54,139 nucleotides of DNA from Elusimicrobiota bacterium (GCA_023249645.1 JAHFCF010000018.1:1438-55576), one strand, 5' to 3'; shown: positions 38,571-47,028, numbered from the stretch's first letter. Translations and numbers: made by a program. The notes: a model not told the origin generated them from the letters alone.

Positions 38571-39533
38571 ATGCTCGCCGCAGCGCGGATCGTCGCCGCG
38601 GTCTGCCTGACGCGCGCCTGGGCCGCGGATCCCTCCCTGACCGCGCGGGCAGCCCAGGAATTCGCAGCCGGAGACAAAGAGGCGGCCTGCGCCGACGCCA
38701 CGGCCGCCCTCCAGAAGGATCCCTCGGACGCAAAAGCCCTGGGTCTCTCGCGCCTGACCTGCGGCGAGAAGCCCATCTCTAAAAGGTCGTACAAAAAACT
38801 CCCGTCCAGACAACTGAAGACAGAAACGCCTCCTGCGGCCGGCGAGGCTCTGCCCTCCGAAGTCATCGGCGCCGGCCCGACCGGCCCCGGTCTGGTGGAG
38901 GGCCCGAGCTCCTACGATAAACTCCAGGAAGCGCAGTCCTTCCTGGCGCAGAACAAGCCGGCTGAGGCGGCCGAGGCGGCTCGGCGAGCCATCGAACTGC
39001 AGCCTCTCAACCGCCGGGCCTACGACGCCCTCGCCGAGGCGGACCGCCGTCTGCGCAACTACACGGAAGTCCTTTATGTCGTTGAGACCGGCCTGCGGTC
39101 CTTTCCCAACGACATCGACCTGCTCAAGAACAAGATCTTCTGCCTCAACAAAGCCAAGGATTGGAAAGCGGCCCTGCAAACCTGCGACCAGGCCCTGGCT
39201 GTCGACACCACGGATCCGGTCCTCTACGCGCTCAAGGCCTTCGCCCTGGGAAGCTCAGGCGAGCGCGAAGGCATGCTCAAGGCGCTGGCCACGGCCTCTG
39301 CCCTCGATCCCAGCTTCGAGCCCCTCCAGACCGCGGCGCAAAAAGCCGCCGCCGGACAGGAGCCCTTCCTCATGCCGGGCGATTCGCCGCAGCCTATCCA
39401 AAAAAAATCACCACTTAAAAGTCAGCGGACGAGAGGCTTGATGATTCTGGGCGGCCTCATCGCTCTCTTCATCCTCATCGTCAGCCTCTTGGGCGTCAAA
39501 CTCTTTGCCAAGCATCAGGGAGACTCGCCATGA
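38571..39533 (+). CDS. TPR protein with signal sequence and C-terminal membrane anchor
   Basis: 320 aa. An N-terminal signal-like segment (ARIVAAVCLTRAWA) is followed by tetratricopeptide repeats at about 125-250 (LQEAQSFLAQNKPAEAAEAA, ALQTCDQALAVDTTDPVLYA) and a final transmembrane helix (GLMILGGLIALFILIVSLLG). It is probably a membrane-attached scaffold with the repeats outside the cytoplasm, though a cytoplasmic orientation is possible. One nucleotide separates it from the preceding stop, and it overlaps uppP by 4 nt (ATGA). Confidence 0.75.
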   Translation: MLAAARIVAAVCLTRAWAADPSLTARAAQEFAAGDKEAACADATAALQKDPSDAKALGLSRLTCGEKPISKRSYKKLPSRQLKTETPPAAGEALPSEVIGAGPTGPGLVEGPSSYDKLQEAQSFLAQNKPAEAAEAARRAIELQPLNRRAYDALAEADRRLRNYTEVLYVVETGLRSFPNDIDLLKNKIFCLNKAKDWKAALQTCDQALAVDTTDPVLYALKAFALGSSGEREGMLKALATASALDPSFEPLQTAAQKAAAGQEPFLMPGDSPQPIQKKSPLKSQRTRGLMILGGLIALFILIVSLLGVKLFAKHQGDSP

Positions 39534-40303
39534 CCTTCGCCAGCGCCGCGATCCTCGGCCTTCTCCAAGGCTTGGGAGAATTCCTGCCCATCTCCAGCTC
39601 CGCGCACCTGGTCCTGGTCCCGTGGCTGCTCGGCTGGACCTACCAGGGCAAGGCCTATGACGTGGCCCTGCATTGGGGCACCATGGCCGCGGTGTGCGCC
39701 TATTTCTGGAAGGATTGGACCGGGCTCCTCCGGGCGGGATTCTCCCGACAAGCCTCCTCTCAAAAGGATCTTTTCTGGGGGCTCATCCTCGCCACCATCC
39801 CCGGAGGGATCGCCGGCCTGCTCCTTGAAAAGCGCGCGGAAGACATCTCCCCCGCCCTCATCGCCTGCATCCTGATCGCCTTCGGACTGCTGCTGGGCCT
39901 GAGCGACAAACTCGGCAAAAGAAACAGGTCCATCGGTGCATTGGATCTTCGCTCCATGCTCTTGATCGGCCTGGGCCAAGCCTTGGCTGTGATCCCGGGA
40001 GTCTCGCGCTCCGGGATCACGCTCACCGTCGGGCTCTTCCTGGGACTGCGGCGCGAGGAGGCCGCGCGATTCTCCTTCCTGCTCAGCGTGCCCATCGTGG
40101 TCGCGGCCGGCATGCTCAAGCTGCGTCATTTAGGCCCTGCGGCCGCCACGGGGCCCTTCTGGCTGGGGATCGCGGTCACGACGCTGGTGGGCCTGGCCGC
40201 GATCCGGTTTTTGCTCGCCTATCTCAAGGACAGAGGAACAGGCGTCTTCGTCGTCTACCGCGTGCTCGCGGGGCTTTTCTGCCTGGCCTGGGCCTTGCGA
40301 TAG
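39530..40303 (+). CDS. uppP: Undecaprenyl-diphosphatase
   Basis: 257 aa, typical length. Both catalytic regions are intact: GLGEFLPISSSAHLVLVPWL near the N-terminus and VIPGVSRSGITLTVG near residue 155, in an eight-helix membrane protein. It recycles undecaprenyl diphosphate for peptidoglycan and glycan synthesis. The start overlaps the TPR gene stop (ATGA). Confidence 0.96.
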   Translation: MTFASAAILGLLQGLGEFLPISSSAHLVLVPWLLGWTYQGKAYDVALHWGTMAAVCAYFWKDWTGLLRAGFSRQASSQKDLFWGLILATIPGGIAGLLLEKRAEDISPALIACILIAFGLLLGLSDKLGKRNRSIGALDLRSMLLIGLGQALAVIPGVSRSGITLTVGLFLGLRREEAARFSFLLSVPIVVAAGMLKLRHLGPAAATGPFWLGIAVTTLVGLAAIRFLLAYLKDRGTGVFVVYRVLAGLFCLAWALR

Positions 40304-40305
40304 CC

Positions 40306-40536
40306 GTGGAAAAACTCCTGTGCGTGAAAGTCCATGCCGGCGCGCGTGAGGAGCGCCTGGAGGAAAAGTCTCCGACGGCCTATGAAGCCTGGGTGCGCGC
40401 CGAGGCTGAGCAGGGCAAAGCCAATGCCGCGGTCTTAAGATTGCTCGCGCAGAAGTTAGGGATCGAGCCCAAGCGGCTTCACATCATCAAAGGCGCGAGG
40501 GCGCCTTCCAAAATCATCGCGATCCTGGGGGATTAG
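40306..40536 (+). CDS. DUF167/YggU family protein
   Basis: 76 aa from GTG 40306, two nucleotides after uppP. VKVHAGAREERLEEK, EQGKANAAVLRLLAQKLGI and IIKGARAPSKII follow the YggU pattern. Function is unknown across the family. It is co-directional with uppP and ends in a 4-nt double stop with the convergent gene. Confidence 0.9.
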   Translation: MEKLLCVKVHAGAREERLEEKSPTAYEAWVRAEAEQGKANAAVLRLLAQKLGIEPKRLHIIKGARAPSKIIAILGD

Positions 40537-41915
40537 GTTTTCTTTTCATGCTTGCGGCTAAGCCGAAAAGTCTTCAGGGTCACCACGCAATAGCCCAAAT
40601 TCTGCACAACGTAAATGAGCCACTTTCCAAGTTCTTTCAAGGCCTTGGAGCGCGATTGGGGATCGAGTTGTGATGTCAACATCATATGCGTTGTGTCCAT
40701 GGCTTCTTGTGACGCCCAGATCATGAACGCGAACGATGAAACCAGGAACTGCAGACTGACAAGGCTGTCAAAGGTTTCGGGCTTGGATGTTTTCTCCTTG
40801 TTATTGCGGGACAAGAACATCCACATGTAGCCAAGCCCTGTCAAGATCTGAATCGTCAGGGTGAGGTTTTTAGTGAATTCCGAGTTCGACTCGTGGATCA
40901 GCAGGAAAGTCCACGTCGCGATCAAATGGCTCAGTGCCAATGTGGAGGCGACAATAACGGCTGTGCATGTGCGGGCGCCCCACATCGACAGCCGGTTTTC
41001 TGGCCGTGCCATGAACTTCTCGATCAGCAACGGCGTCATGATCGTGAAGCCGCCGAATATATTCTGCCAGCCCCAGAAAAACTTTTCCATTCCCGCCAAG
41101 GGCGCGTTGATAAAACCCAGGGAAAAGGATGCCGCCACGCCGATGAGCGCTTTATTGATAGGGGTCGGGATCCTATTGTTCCTGTCCAGAGATCTGTAAA
41201 TCTGCGGGATCGAGTAGGTGAATCCCAGGAAATTGCCCACATAATAGGCCCATCGGCCGACATGATCCACGACCGGCATCAAGGACGACCCGGCCGCATG
41301 CGCAGCAACAGCGTGGCCACCGCACCCGACGGCAGCCGCGGCAACAGCCACTCCCAGACCGATGCCTACGGCCGCTTTGGAGATCCGGATGGGAGGAGCC
41401 CGGGCCAAGCCCGGCGCATGGTCTTGACCCGCCGCAGCCGCCAGAACCACATCATCCGTTTTATGACCAAGACCGTCAAAAGCTTCTCGGGAAGCTGTGG
41501 CCACCGCCGCGTCCGCTGAAACAACTTGGCCGCCCTTCCCCCGCGTTTTCGCCAGCAGATTGCCGAAAGTTTGGACAACCTGGCCCACAACTTGGCTCGC
41601 AGATTTTCCGAAAATCGGAGCAACGCCCCTTTCCATGGCAGGCGCCTTGGGCTCGACCTCTTTCAGGCCGTCCCAACCAAGGAGCGGCCCCACGGGCTTT
41701 TGCCCTAAAAGCTCCAGGAACGCGGCAGCGTCAGCCGCCGGCTGTCCCACATTGAAATTGACCCGGGCAAGCGGGGCGCCTTTGGCACCCTCTCCGGCAG
41801 GATGGACTTGAGCGGCAAAGGCTTGATAAGCCTCAAGGCCCGGGGAACCAAACAACAGGGCCCCGGCCAGCAAAGCCGCTATAAACGCCTTAAACCCTCG
41901 CTTGCGCGTATTCAT
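40533..41915 (-). CDS. Exported/membrane protein with PQ-loop-like segment
   Basis: 460 aa. Signal peptide (AFIAALLAGALLFGSPGLEA), then about 150 residues of Ala/Gly/Pro-rich sequence. The second half has about seven hydrophobic helices, one reading YYVGNFLGFTYSIPQIYRSL, which resembles a PQ-loop helix of SWEET/cystinosin-like carriers. Only one such motif is clear, so transport is tentative. A CTAGG-type element stands immediately upstream of its predicted promoter. Composition in the 3' half is less GC-rich. Confidence 0.65.
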   Translation of the reverse strand: MNTRKRGFKAFIAALLAGALLFGSPGLEAYQAFAAQVHPAGEGAKGAPLARVNFNVGQPAADAAAFLELLGQKPVGPLLGWDGLKEVEPKAPAMERGVAPIFGKSASQVVGQVVQTFGNLLAKTRGKGGQVVSADAAVATASREAFDGLGHKTDDVVLAAAAGQDHAPGLARAPPIRISKAAVGIGLGVAVAAAAVGCGGHAVAAHAAGSSLMPVVDHVGRWAYYVGNFLGFTYSIPQIYRSLDRNNRIPTPINKALIGVAASFSLGFINAPLAGMEKFFWGWQNIFGGFTIMTPLLIEKFMARPENRLSMWGARTCTAVIVASTLALSHLIATWTFLLIHESNSEFTKNLTLTIQILTGLGYMWMFLSRNNKEKTSKPETFDSLVSLQFLVSSFAFMIWASQEAMDTTHMMLTSQLDPQSRSKALKELGKWLIYVVQNLGYCVVTLKTFRLSRKHEKKT

Positions 41916-41960
41916 GGCAACCTCATTAAAATATAGCCTGATTTGAGAAGAGGGGGGAGG

Positions 41961-42021
41961 GCCTAAAGACCTAGGTAAAAGTAGTCTTTGTACCTAGTCG
42001 CTCTTAGGCCCGTTGGCCTAG
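41961..42021 (-). promoter_or_regulatory. CTAGG-type promoter-upstream element, copy 6
   Basis: GCCTAAAGACCTAGGT is followed by GTCTTTGTACCTAG and TAGGCCCGTTGGCCTA (stem TAGGCC/GGCCTA). AAAGAC pairs with GTCTTT, and CTAGGTA with TACCTAG. On the minus strand it ends about 2 nt before the predicted -35 of the gene starting at 41915 (-10 at 41930-41935). Confidence 0.65.
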
Positions 42022-42080
42022 GGCGCGTCCTCGATCTCGATCAAGCGGCCTGATCAGTCGGGCGCGGGAAATAGGATTGA

Positions 42081-43373
42081 CTAGTGACCGCCGCCCCTGG
42101 ACGACTTTACGTTCCAGACAAAGAGCATGAGCACGGCCCCGACGAGGGCGAAGGGGATGGGCCAGACCTTCCAGATGTCCCAGCCGAAGTTCGTTGTGAT
42201 CTTGCCTACGAGCAGGCCGGTGAACGGGGCGGCGAAAAAATATTGCGCCCCGTCGAAGATGCCGGCTGCCGAAGCCGAGCCGTGCTTGCCGCCGAGGTCC
42301 ATGGAAGCCGCGCCCATGATCACCCCGTGCACCCCGTTGACGAAGAACGACAGCAGCGCCAGGCAGGCGACCGTCTCCCACCCGCCCAGGCTTTTGGGGC
42401 CCACGAGGCGGAAGATGCCGAGGCTGACCGCCATGCCCAAAAATCCCGCGCCGATGACCGGTGCGCGGCGGCCGAGCCTGTCGGAGATGGGGCCCAAAGC
42501 GAAGCCCCCGAGGATGCCGCAGACCGCGATGCCCCAGGGCATGACCTGGGCGATGAGGCTGGTCCCGCTCACTCCGATGACCTCCTTGAGGTAGAGCGGC
42601 CACCAGGAATCCACGACGCTGCGCCGCACGAAGCCGATCATGATCGAAGCTAAAGCGAAGATCAGGACGTTCTTATCGCTGACGACGCCCTTGATGAGCG
42701 CGAACGCGCCTGGCTTGGCCCGGACGCCCTTGTCGTCGGGGATGACGGCAGGGTAGCCGGCTTCCTCCGGCTTGTCCGTCACGAAGAAGTAGTCGAGGCC
42801 GGCGAAAACAGCGACCAGGATCGCCGGGATCCAGAAGCCCCAGTACCACGCCGTGTGCGCCGCAATGAGCGGAACGCCTGAGAAGGCGAAGACCAGGCCC
42901 ATCCGGATCAGAATGCCGAAGATGGCGCTGAAGGTGCCGCGCTCCTGGGGGGCGAACCACTGGGAGTTGATCTGGATGATCGCCATTGCGCCGAAGGACT
43001 GGAAGTAGGCGTTGAATGCATAGACCGCCGACATGATGTAGGCCGTCTCCCGCGGGGCGAACGAGCCGATGAGCCAATGGCCGGCGCCGAAGGCCAGGTT
43101 GGCGGCCACGACGCCGGCCGAACCGATGAGGTAGGCCTTGCGGCCGCCGATGCGGTCCACGAGGGCCGCATTGATGATGACCGACAGCCCGTAGAAGAAC
43201 GGCAGGACCGTCTCGAGGATGGAGAGGTCCTGCTTGGTCCACCCGAAGGCGGCCAGCAGCAGCGGAGAGATGGCCGAATAGTTGTACCGCGACATCATGA
43301 AGAGCGCGTACAGCACTCCAATGATGATCCAGTTCTGGCGGCGGCGCCATTCGAAAGAAAGCCGTTCGTTCAT
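42081..43373 (-). CDS. MFS transporter of the organophosphate:phosphate antiporter type
   Basis: 430 aa with twelve hydrophobic segments, preceded by GGGGGAG. MMSRYNYSAISPLLLAAFGW with the R-Y-N pattern, and DRIGGRKAYLIGSAGVVAA after helix 2, are features of GlpT/UhpT-related carriers. The substrate is probably a phosphorylated or carboxylated small molecule; it cannot be fixed. The C-terminus is short (NVKSSRGGGH). Confidence 0.88.
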   Translation of the reverse strand: MNERLSFEWRRRQNWIIIGVLYALFMMSRYNYSAISPLLLAAFGWTKQDLSILETVLPFFYGLSVIINAALVDRIGGRKAYLIGSAGVVAANLAFGAGHWLIGSFAPRETAYIMSAVYAFNAYFQSFGAMAIIQINSQWFAPQERGTFSAIFGILIRMGLVFAFSGVPLIAAHTAWYWGFWIPAILVAVFAGLDYFFVTDKPEEAGYPAVIPDDKGVRAKPGAFALIKGVVSDKNVLIFALASIMIGFVRRSVVDSWWPLYLKEVIGVSGTSLIAQVMPWGIAVCGILGGFALGPISDRLGRRAPVIGAGFLGMAVSLGIFRLVGPKSLGGWETVACLALLSFFVNGVHGVIMGAASMDLGGKHGSASAAGIFDGAQYFFAAPFTGLLVGKITTNFGWDIWKVWPIPFALVGAVLMLFVWNVKSSRGGGH

Positions 43374-43465
43374 AACATTCTCCCCCTAGATTACATAACC
43401 TTCATGATGGCGTCGGTGATGATGTTGGCGGCCAGGTCGGAGCGGCCGAGCCCAAGAGAGGACCT

Positions 43466-44203
43466 TCACAGAAGAGCCTCCTTCAAAGGCGGCCGCCGGC
43501 GGTCGTTCTCGCGGGCTTTTTGGATCCAGAGGATCTCCGCGCGCCTGCCGCTGATCTTGAAATGGATGTCGTAATACAGGAAAAAGAAGCCGAGTTCCTT
43601 GCCGGGCTTGAACTGCGAGCGGTCCCGGGGATTGCGCGGGTCATACGAGAGCGTGCGGCAGATCAGCGCCTTGACCTGGGACCGGATGCGCGGCTCGACC
43701 ACACGCTCCAAGTCCTTGAGCGCGGATGGCGCAAAGACGACCTTGAGCCGGCCCGCGGGGATGCGGCCAGTCCAGCCTGCCCGGCATCGCGCCGGCCTGT
43801 CCGAGGCCGGGACATAGGGCTTGATGTCCACGATGGGGGTGCCGCTGACCAGGTCCACGCCCTGAAGATGCAGGGTGTCGCCCTCGATGCGCACGAGCTT
43901 GGCCAAGGAAAGGCCGATGGGCGTGGGCCGATGCGGCGAACGGGAGGCAAAGACGCCGATGGTCTTGCCTTGGAGCCTGGGCGGATGGACCTTGGGCCCG
44001 AAGTCCCGCGGCGAGTTCAAATGGAACGGGAAGAGGAGCCAGACATGGCTGAACTCTGCCAGGCCGTCGAGGGAATGCTGAGGCAGGAACTCGGGAAGGA
44101 TCCTGAGGCGGGCGGGCGCCTCGGGGACAAAGGCAGCCTGGCGCGGGGTGGCGAACTTCTCACGGAAGCAGGATTCGATCGTGCCGATGATTTGCGTTCG
44201 CAC
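43466..44203 (-). CDS. trmO: tRNA N6-threonylcarbamoyladenosine methyltransferase (TrmO family)
   Basis: 245 aa. FREKFATPRQAAFVPEAPAR, LAEFSHVWLLFPFHLN and HRPTPIGLSLAKLVRIEGDT are the UPF0066/TsaA core motifs; TrmO adds a methyl group to t6A37 of tRNAs using S-adenosylmethionine. The C-terminal region carries a second domain with DLERVVEPRIRSQVKALICR. GTG 44203 is taken as start because CATAAT ends 7 nt before it. The gene lies 24 bp downstream of the serpin gene start region on the other side of 44227. Confidence 0.9.
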   Translation of the reverse strand: MRTQIIGTIESCFREKFATPRQAAFVPEAPARLRILPEFLPQHSLDGLAEFSHVWLLFPFHLNSPRDFGPKVHPPRLQGKTIGVFASRSPHRPTPIGLSLAKLVRIEGDTLHLQGVDLVSGTPIVDIKPYVPASDRPARCRAGWTGRIPAGRLKVVFAPSALKDLERVVEPRIRSQVKALICRTLSYDPRNPRDRSQFKPGKELGFFFLYYDIHFKISGRRAEILWIQKARENDRRRPPLKEALL

Positions 44204-44226
44204 CGGCGCTATTATGCCAAATTCCG

Positions 44227-45429
44227 CTACTGGACTGAGGGATCCGCCAAGCGCCCCATGAAGAGGATCGTGCCCGAGGCGCGGTGGCGGATCAGGAAGA
44301 GGAAGGGATGGTCGGCGCGGAAGACCAGAGGCTCGGCCATCACCGCCGTGGCCCGCATCATCACCACGGCCGTGGCAGCGGCCGCCTCGGTCCCCTCCTC
44401 GTTGACCTCCACGAAGGCCTTATGAAGGACCGCGGAGATGAAGAGATCTCGCAGCCCGTCCATGCCTGAGAAGTCAGCGCAAGAGGGATGAGGCTGGCCG
44501 CAGGGCTTGAAAGCGGACAGCATGCCCATGTTCGCGAGCAGGTCTGCCAGGGAAAAGGCCGCGGTCATCTTGAAACGCGGGATCCGGGCGATGACCTCGC
44601 GCCTGGCGAAATTCGAAAGCCAACCGTTCAGGGCCTTCGTTGTCAGGGATCTCTCAAGCTGCGGCAGGCCATCGGTCTTTCGGGGCAAGAGGATGACCAT
44701 GGACAACTCGCCGCCCTGGTAGGCCAGCTCCAAGCCCTGCAGGTCCGCCGTGGCGAAATAGCCGAAGCTCCGCTTCTGATACATCAGTGGAGAAGTGATC
44801 TGACGGCCGTCTCCTAGGAAGAACGGCTCTTCCTGCGTATCCTCTTTGCTGAACTGGCTCTCCCACAAGCCCTTGAAATAGACCGCATTGGTCAGGACCA
44901 GGCCCTCGCCCAAGGCGCCCGGCGGGATCAGATCCTTGATCTTCTGCTCGGTCTGGTCTTCCACCCAGCGGTTGATCGTCTGACGGGATCCCTCGGAGTC
45001 GTTCTTCAGGTCCAGCTCGTTCAAACCAGCGCCGTAATTCTTACGCGTCAAGTCCAAGAACGCGCTTTTCAAGGCAATCCCTTTTTGCGTCCACAGCGCG
45101 TTGGCGATGGCGAGCCTCACGGCCCCAGACTTGCCCAGGGAATTGAGCGCGCCGGTCATGTGCGCGAACTCGCCGTGGACTCCCGAGCTTGGTTTGCCGA
45201 ACCGCAGAACCTGGGCCATCTCCTGGCTGGTGCGGCCGGCGGCTCCTGCCCAGGTCATGGCCAAGGCCGAAGAGATGCTGTAGGGAGAAAGGAAGAAATT
45301 CCCCTTCTCCTGTTTGGCCAGACGGCCGTACAAGTCAGCAGCGAACTCGCCGGTCCCTGCCGGCGCGGCAGAGACAGCAGGTGAGAACAAAACCATAGAA
45401 CAAAAAATCGACGCGAGGATTCTCTTCAT
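44227..45429 (-). CDS. Secreted serpin (serine/cysteine protease inhibitor)
   Basis: 400 aa from ATG 45429 (signal peptide ILASIFCSMVLFSPAVSA). Serpin blocks: NFFLSPYSISSALAMTWAGA near residue 50, LVLTNAVYFKGLWESQF, and the hinge EVNEEGTEAAAATAVVM followed by PFLFLIRH and LFMGRLADP at the end. The small-residue hinge (P15-P9) is that of an inhibitory serpin. The scissile bond should fall near M-M-R-A, so trypsin- or elastase-like targets are possible. Bacterial serpins are uncommon. AGGAG lies upstream, and a palindrome pair stands further upstream. Confidence 0.95.
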   Translation of the reverse strand: MKRILASIFCSMVLFSPAVSAAPAGTGEFAADLYGRLAKQEKGNFFLSPYSISSALAMTWAGAAGRTSQEMAQVLRFGKPSSGVHGEFAHMTGALNSLGKSGAVRLAIANALWTQKGIALKSAFLDLTRKNYGAGLNELDLKNDSEGSRQTINRWVEDQTEQKIKDLIPPGALGEGLVLTNAVYFKGLWESQFSKEDTQEEPFFLGDGRQITSPLMYQKRSFGYFATADLQGLELAYQGGELSMVILLPRKTDGLPQLERSLTTKALNGWLSNFARREVIARIPRFKMTAAFSLADLLANMGMLSAFKPCGQPHPSCADFSGMDGLRDLFISAVLHKAFVEVNEEGTEAAAATAVVMMRATAVMAEPLVFRADHPFLFLIRHRASGTILFMGRLADPSVQ

Positions 45430-45507
45430 CAGATGGGGCTCCTGTCGGGATTGCCTGGCAATATACCAAATCTTGACTGATCCACTTTGAGCGCGAGAAA
45501 GATTGAA

Positions 45508-45570
45508 ACTGTGGTCGACCACAGTCGATGGAATGGCAGAAACCGCCCGGCCACTGTGTCCGGACACAGT
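45508..45570. repeat. Palindrome pair between the serpin and the small-protein gene
   Basis: ACTGTGGTCGACCACAGT (45508-45525) and ACTGTGTCCGGACACAGT (45553-45570), both perfect 18-bp palindromes of the CTGT-N8-ACAG type. The second is identical to 33067-33084. The region is a divergent intergenic gap. Confidence 0.85.
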
Positions 45571-45633
45571 CACCCAATTTTATTAGCACCTTATATCTTG
45601 AATCTCCCCGCTCAATAGGCTTAAATCGAACCC

Positions 45634-45897
45634 ATGGACCAGCAGCGCCGCGAGGACCTCGTGGACTTCATCAAAGACAACTTGGCCGACCTGCCCTGGC
45701 CTCAGATCGAGAAGGGTCTCAAGGAGAAAGGGTTCTCCGCCAAGGACATCACCGCGGGCGTAGACGAGGTTTTCCCGAGCGCGCCGCTCAAGAACAAGAA
45801 CCGCAAGGCCATCAGGGCCGGCCTCATCGGCGCGATCGTGGGCATCATGATCTGGCTGGCGTTGGCGCTGGTCTACCGCGCCGGCGGCCCGCACTAA
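45634..45897 (+). CDS. Small membrane protein with helical N-terminal domain
   Basis: 87 aa. The N-terminal part (LVDFIKDNLADLPWPQIEKG, GFSAKDITAGVDEVF) is a three-helix, UBA-like fold seen in many bacterial and archaeal membrane proteins. A single transmembrane helix follows (AGLIGAIVGIMIWLALALVY). Function is unknown. Its stop shares CTAA with the convergent exported-protein gene. Confidence 0.75.
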   Translation: MDQQRREDLVDFIKDNLADLPWPQIEKGLKEKGFSAKDITAGVDEVFPSAPLKNKNRKAIRAGLIGAIVGIMIWLALALVYRAGGPH

Positions 45898-46943
45898 TCC
45901 TTCGCGGTCCCGTGTCCGACGATCCGGATCGGCACGGAGAGATCCGGCCCAGGCCCGCCTTCCTTGGCCATCCGGAGCATCTCCTGCGCATCCATCGAAG
46001 ACAGCCTTTCGCCCCGCGCCCAGCGTTGATACATATCCCTCAGCCAATCCCGCATGCGCGGCGCCATGGCGATGAGATAAACAGCGCCGGCCTCTACCTC
46101 TAAAATCGGGAACTTTCTCGGCACCAGAAGGTCCACATACCCATCATGCACGGCGGCCCGGCGCCCCACCCGATCTCCCCGCACAGACGGCAAGGTTAAG
46201 AACACCCCCATGAGCTGCATGAAGTCCTTCACCTCAACGCTTTGGATCAACTGGTCATAGGGCATGTGTCCGTTCCATAAACGGGAAGTTTTCAAAATCG
46301 CCCGCATGTCCTTCTTGGTCGTATAATACCGGAAGACCATCCCGGGGCGCGGCCCCAGAAGACGGACTCCGCCGGGAACCTCGTCGGTGGAGATGATGCT
46401 CGCATGCAGCTCGCCATGACCAGGATTATGCAGGACCTCTTTGGCAGGCTTGCCCCGCTGGGCAAGGAGGAGCTCCGTCTTCTTTGCCGACAGGAGGGCC
46501 ACCCCGTCATCGACAAGCCGGCCCCTGTAGCGCCCGACCTGATCAAGGATCACCGCTGTCAGGGAATGAAGGTCTTCCATCGACATCTTCTGAAGCTCTC
46601 CAGGAGTGAAATCCCGGAGAACGGAATTGACCGCGCTCATCAGCTCGACGGCAGAGCCCTTCCCCTGGTCAGCGGCCTCTCTGGCTGCGGGAGAACTGCC
46701 CTCCTGCTTCATCCTCAAAACCAACGTCTCCGCGCGACCAGGACTCATGGCTGCGGATCTCAAGAACGCGGGCCGCACTCCCTCCAGCGAAGGAAGCTGC
46801 GGCAGGACCGCCTGGAGCAGTCCGCCCAATTGGGCCAGCGGCGCCGGTCGAACCGCTGCCGACCGGGACACGATACCCGCGGCCCGGCCTGGAACCTGGG
46901 CCAGGAAGAAACTCGCGAGTGCAATGAACAGGAGTCGCTTCAT
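45894..46943 (-). CDS. Exported protein with possible ADP-ribosyltransferase-like domain
   Basis: 349 aa. Signal peptide (LLFIALASFFLAQVPGRAA), a helical middle, then a domain starting FRYYTTKKDMRAILKTSRLW and ending with FPILEVEAGAVYLIAM. The Y-T-T..I-L-x-S-x-x-L-W pattern is like the first strand and helix of ART/HYD-type toxin folds; catalytic residues cannot be assigned, so this is a weak hint only. TACTAT ends 5 nt before ATG 46943. A CTAGG-type element stands immediately upstream of the predicted -35. Confidence 0.6.
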   Translation of the reverse strand: MKRLLFIALASFFLAQVPGRAAGIVSRSAAVRPAPLAQLGGLLQAVLPQLPSLEGVRPAFLRSAAMSPGRAETLVLRMKQEGSSPAAREAADQGKGSAVELMSAVNSVLRDFTPGELQKMSMEDLHSLTAVILDQVGRYRGRLVDDGVALLSAKKTELLLAQRGKPAKEVLHNPGHGELHASIISTDEVPGGVRLLGPRPGMVFRYYTTKKDMRAILKTSRLWNGHMPYDQLIQSVEVKDFMQLMGVFLTLPSVRGDRVGRRAAVHDGYVDLLVPRKFPILEVEAGAVYLIAMAPRMRDWLRDMYQRWARGERLSSMDAQEMLRMAKEGGPGPDLSVPIRIVGHGTAKD

Positions 46944-46978
46944 GACAGATAGTATGGGACTGCACCTCTTCCTCCTCC

Positions 46979-47020
46979 AGGGCCTTTAGACCCAGACCCC
47001 CCTTACCCAAAGGACCCAGG
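46979..47020. promoter_or_regulatory. CTAGG-type promoter-upstream element, copy 7
   Basis: GGGCCTTTAGACCC and CCCAAAGGACCCAGG lie 12 nt apart, between the divergent exported-protein gene (46943) and ispH fusion gene (47041). Read on the minus strand it contains GGGTCTAAAGGCCC next to the predicted -35 of the exported-protein gene. It also overlaps the -35 region of the other gene. Confidence 0.55.
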
Positions 47021-47028
47021 AGCTTTGT

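Noticed and set aside
33067..45570. CTGT-N8-ACAG sites as a plain LexA/SOS regulon
   Set aside because: No DNA-repair genes are adjacent, centres are GC-rich, and one pair lies between convergent gene ends. Kept only as an alternative explanation.
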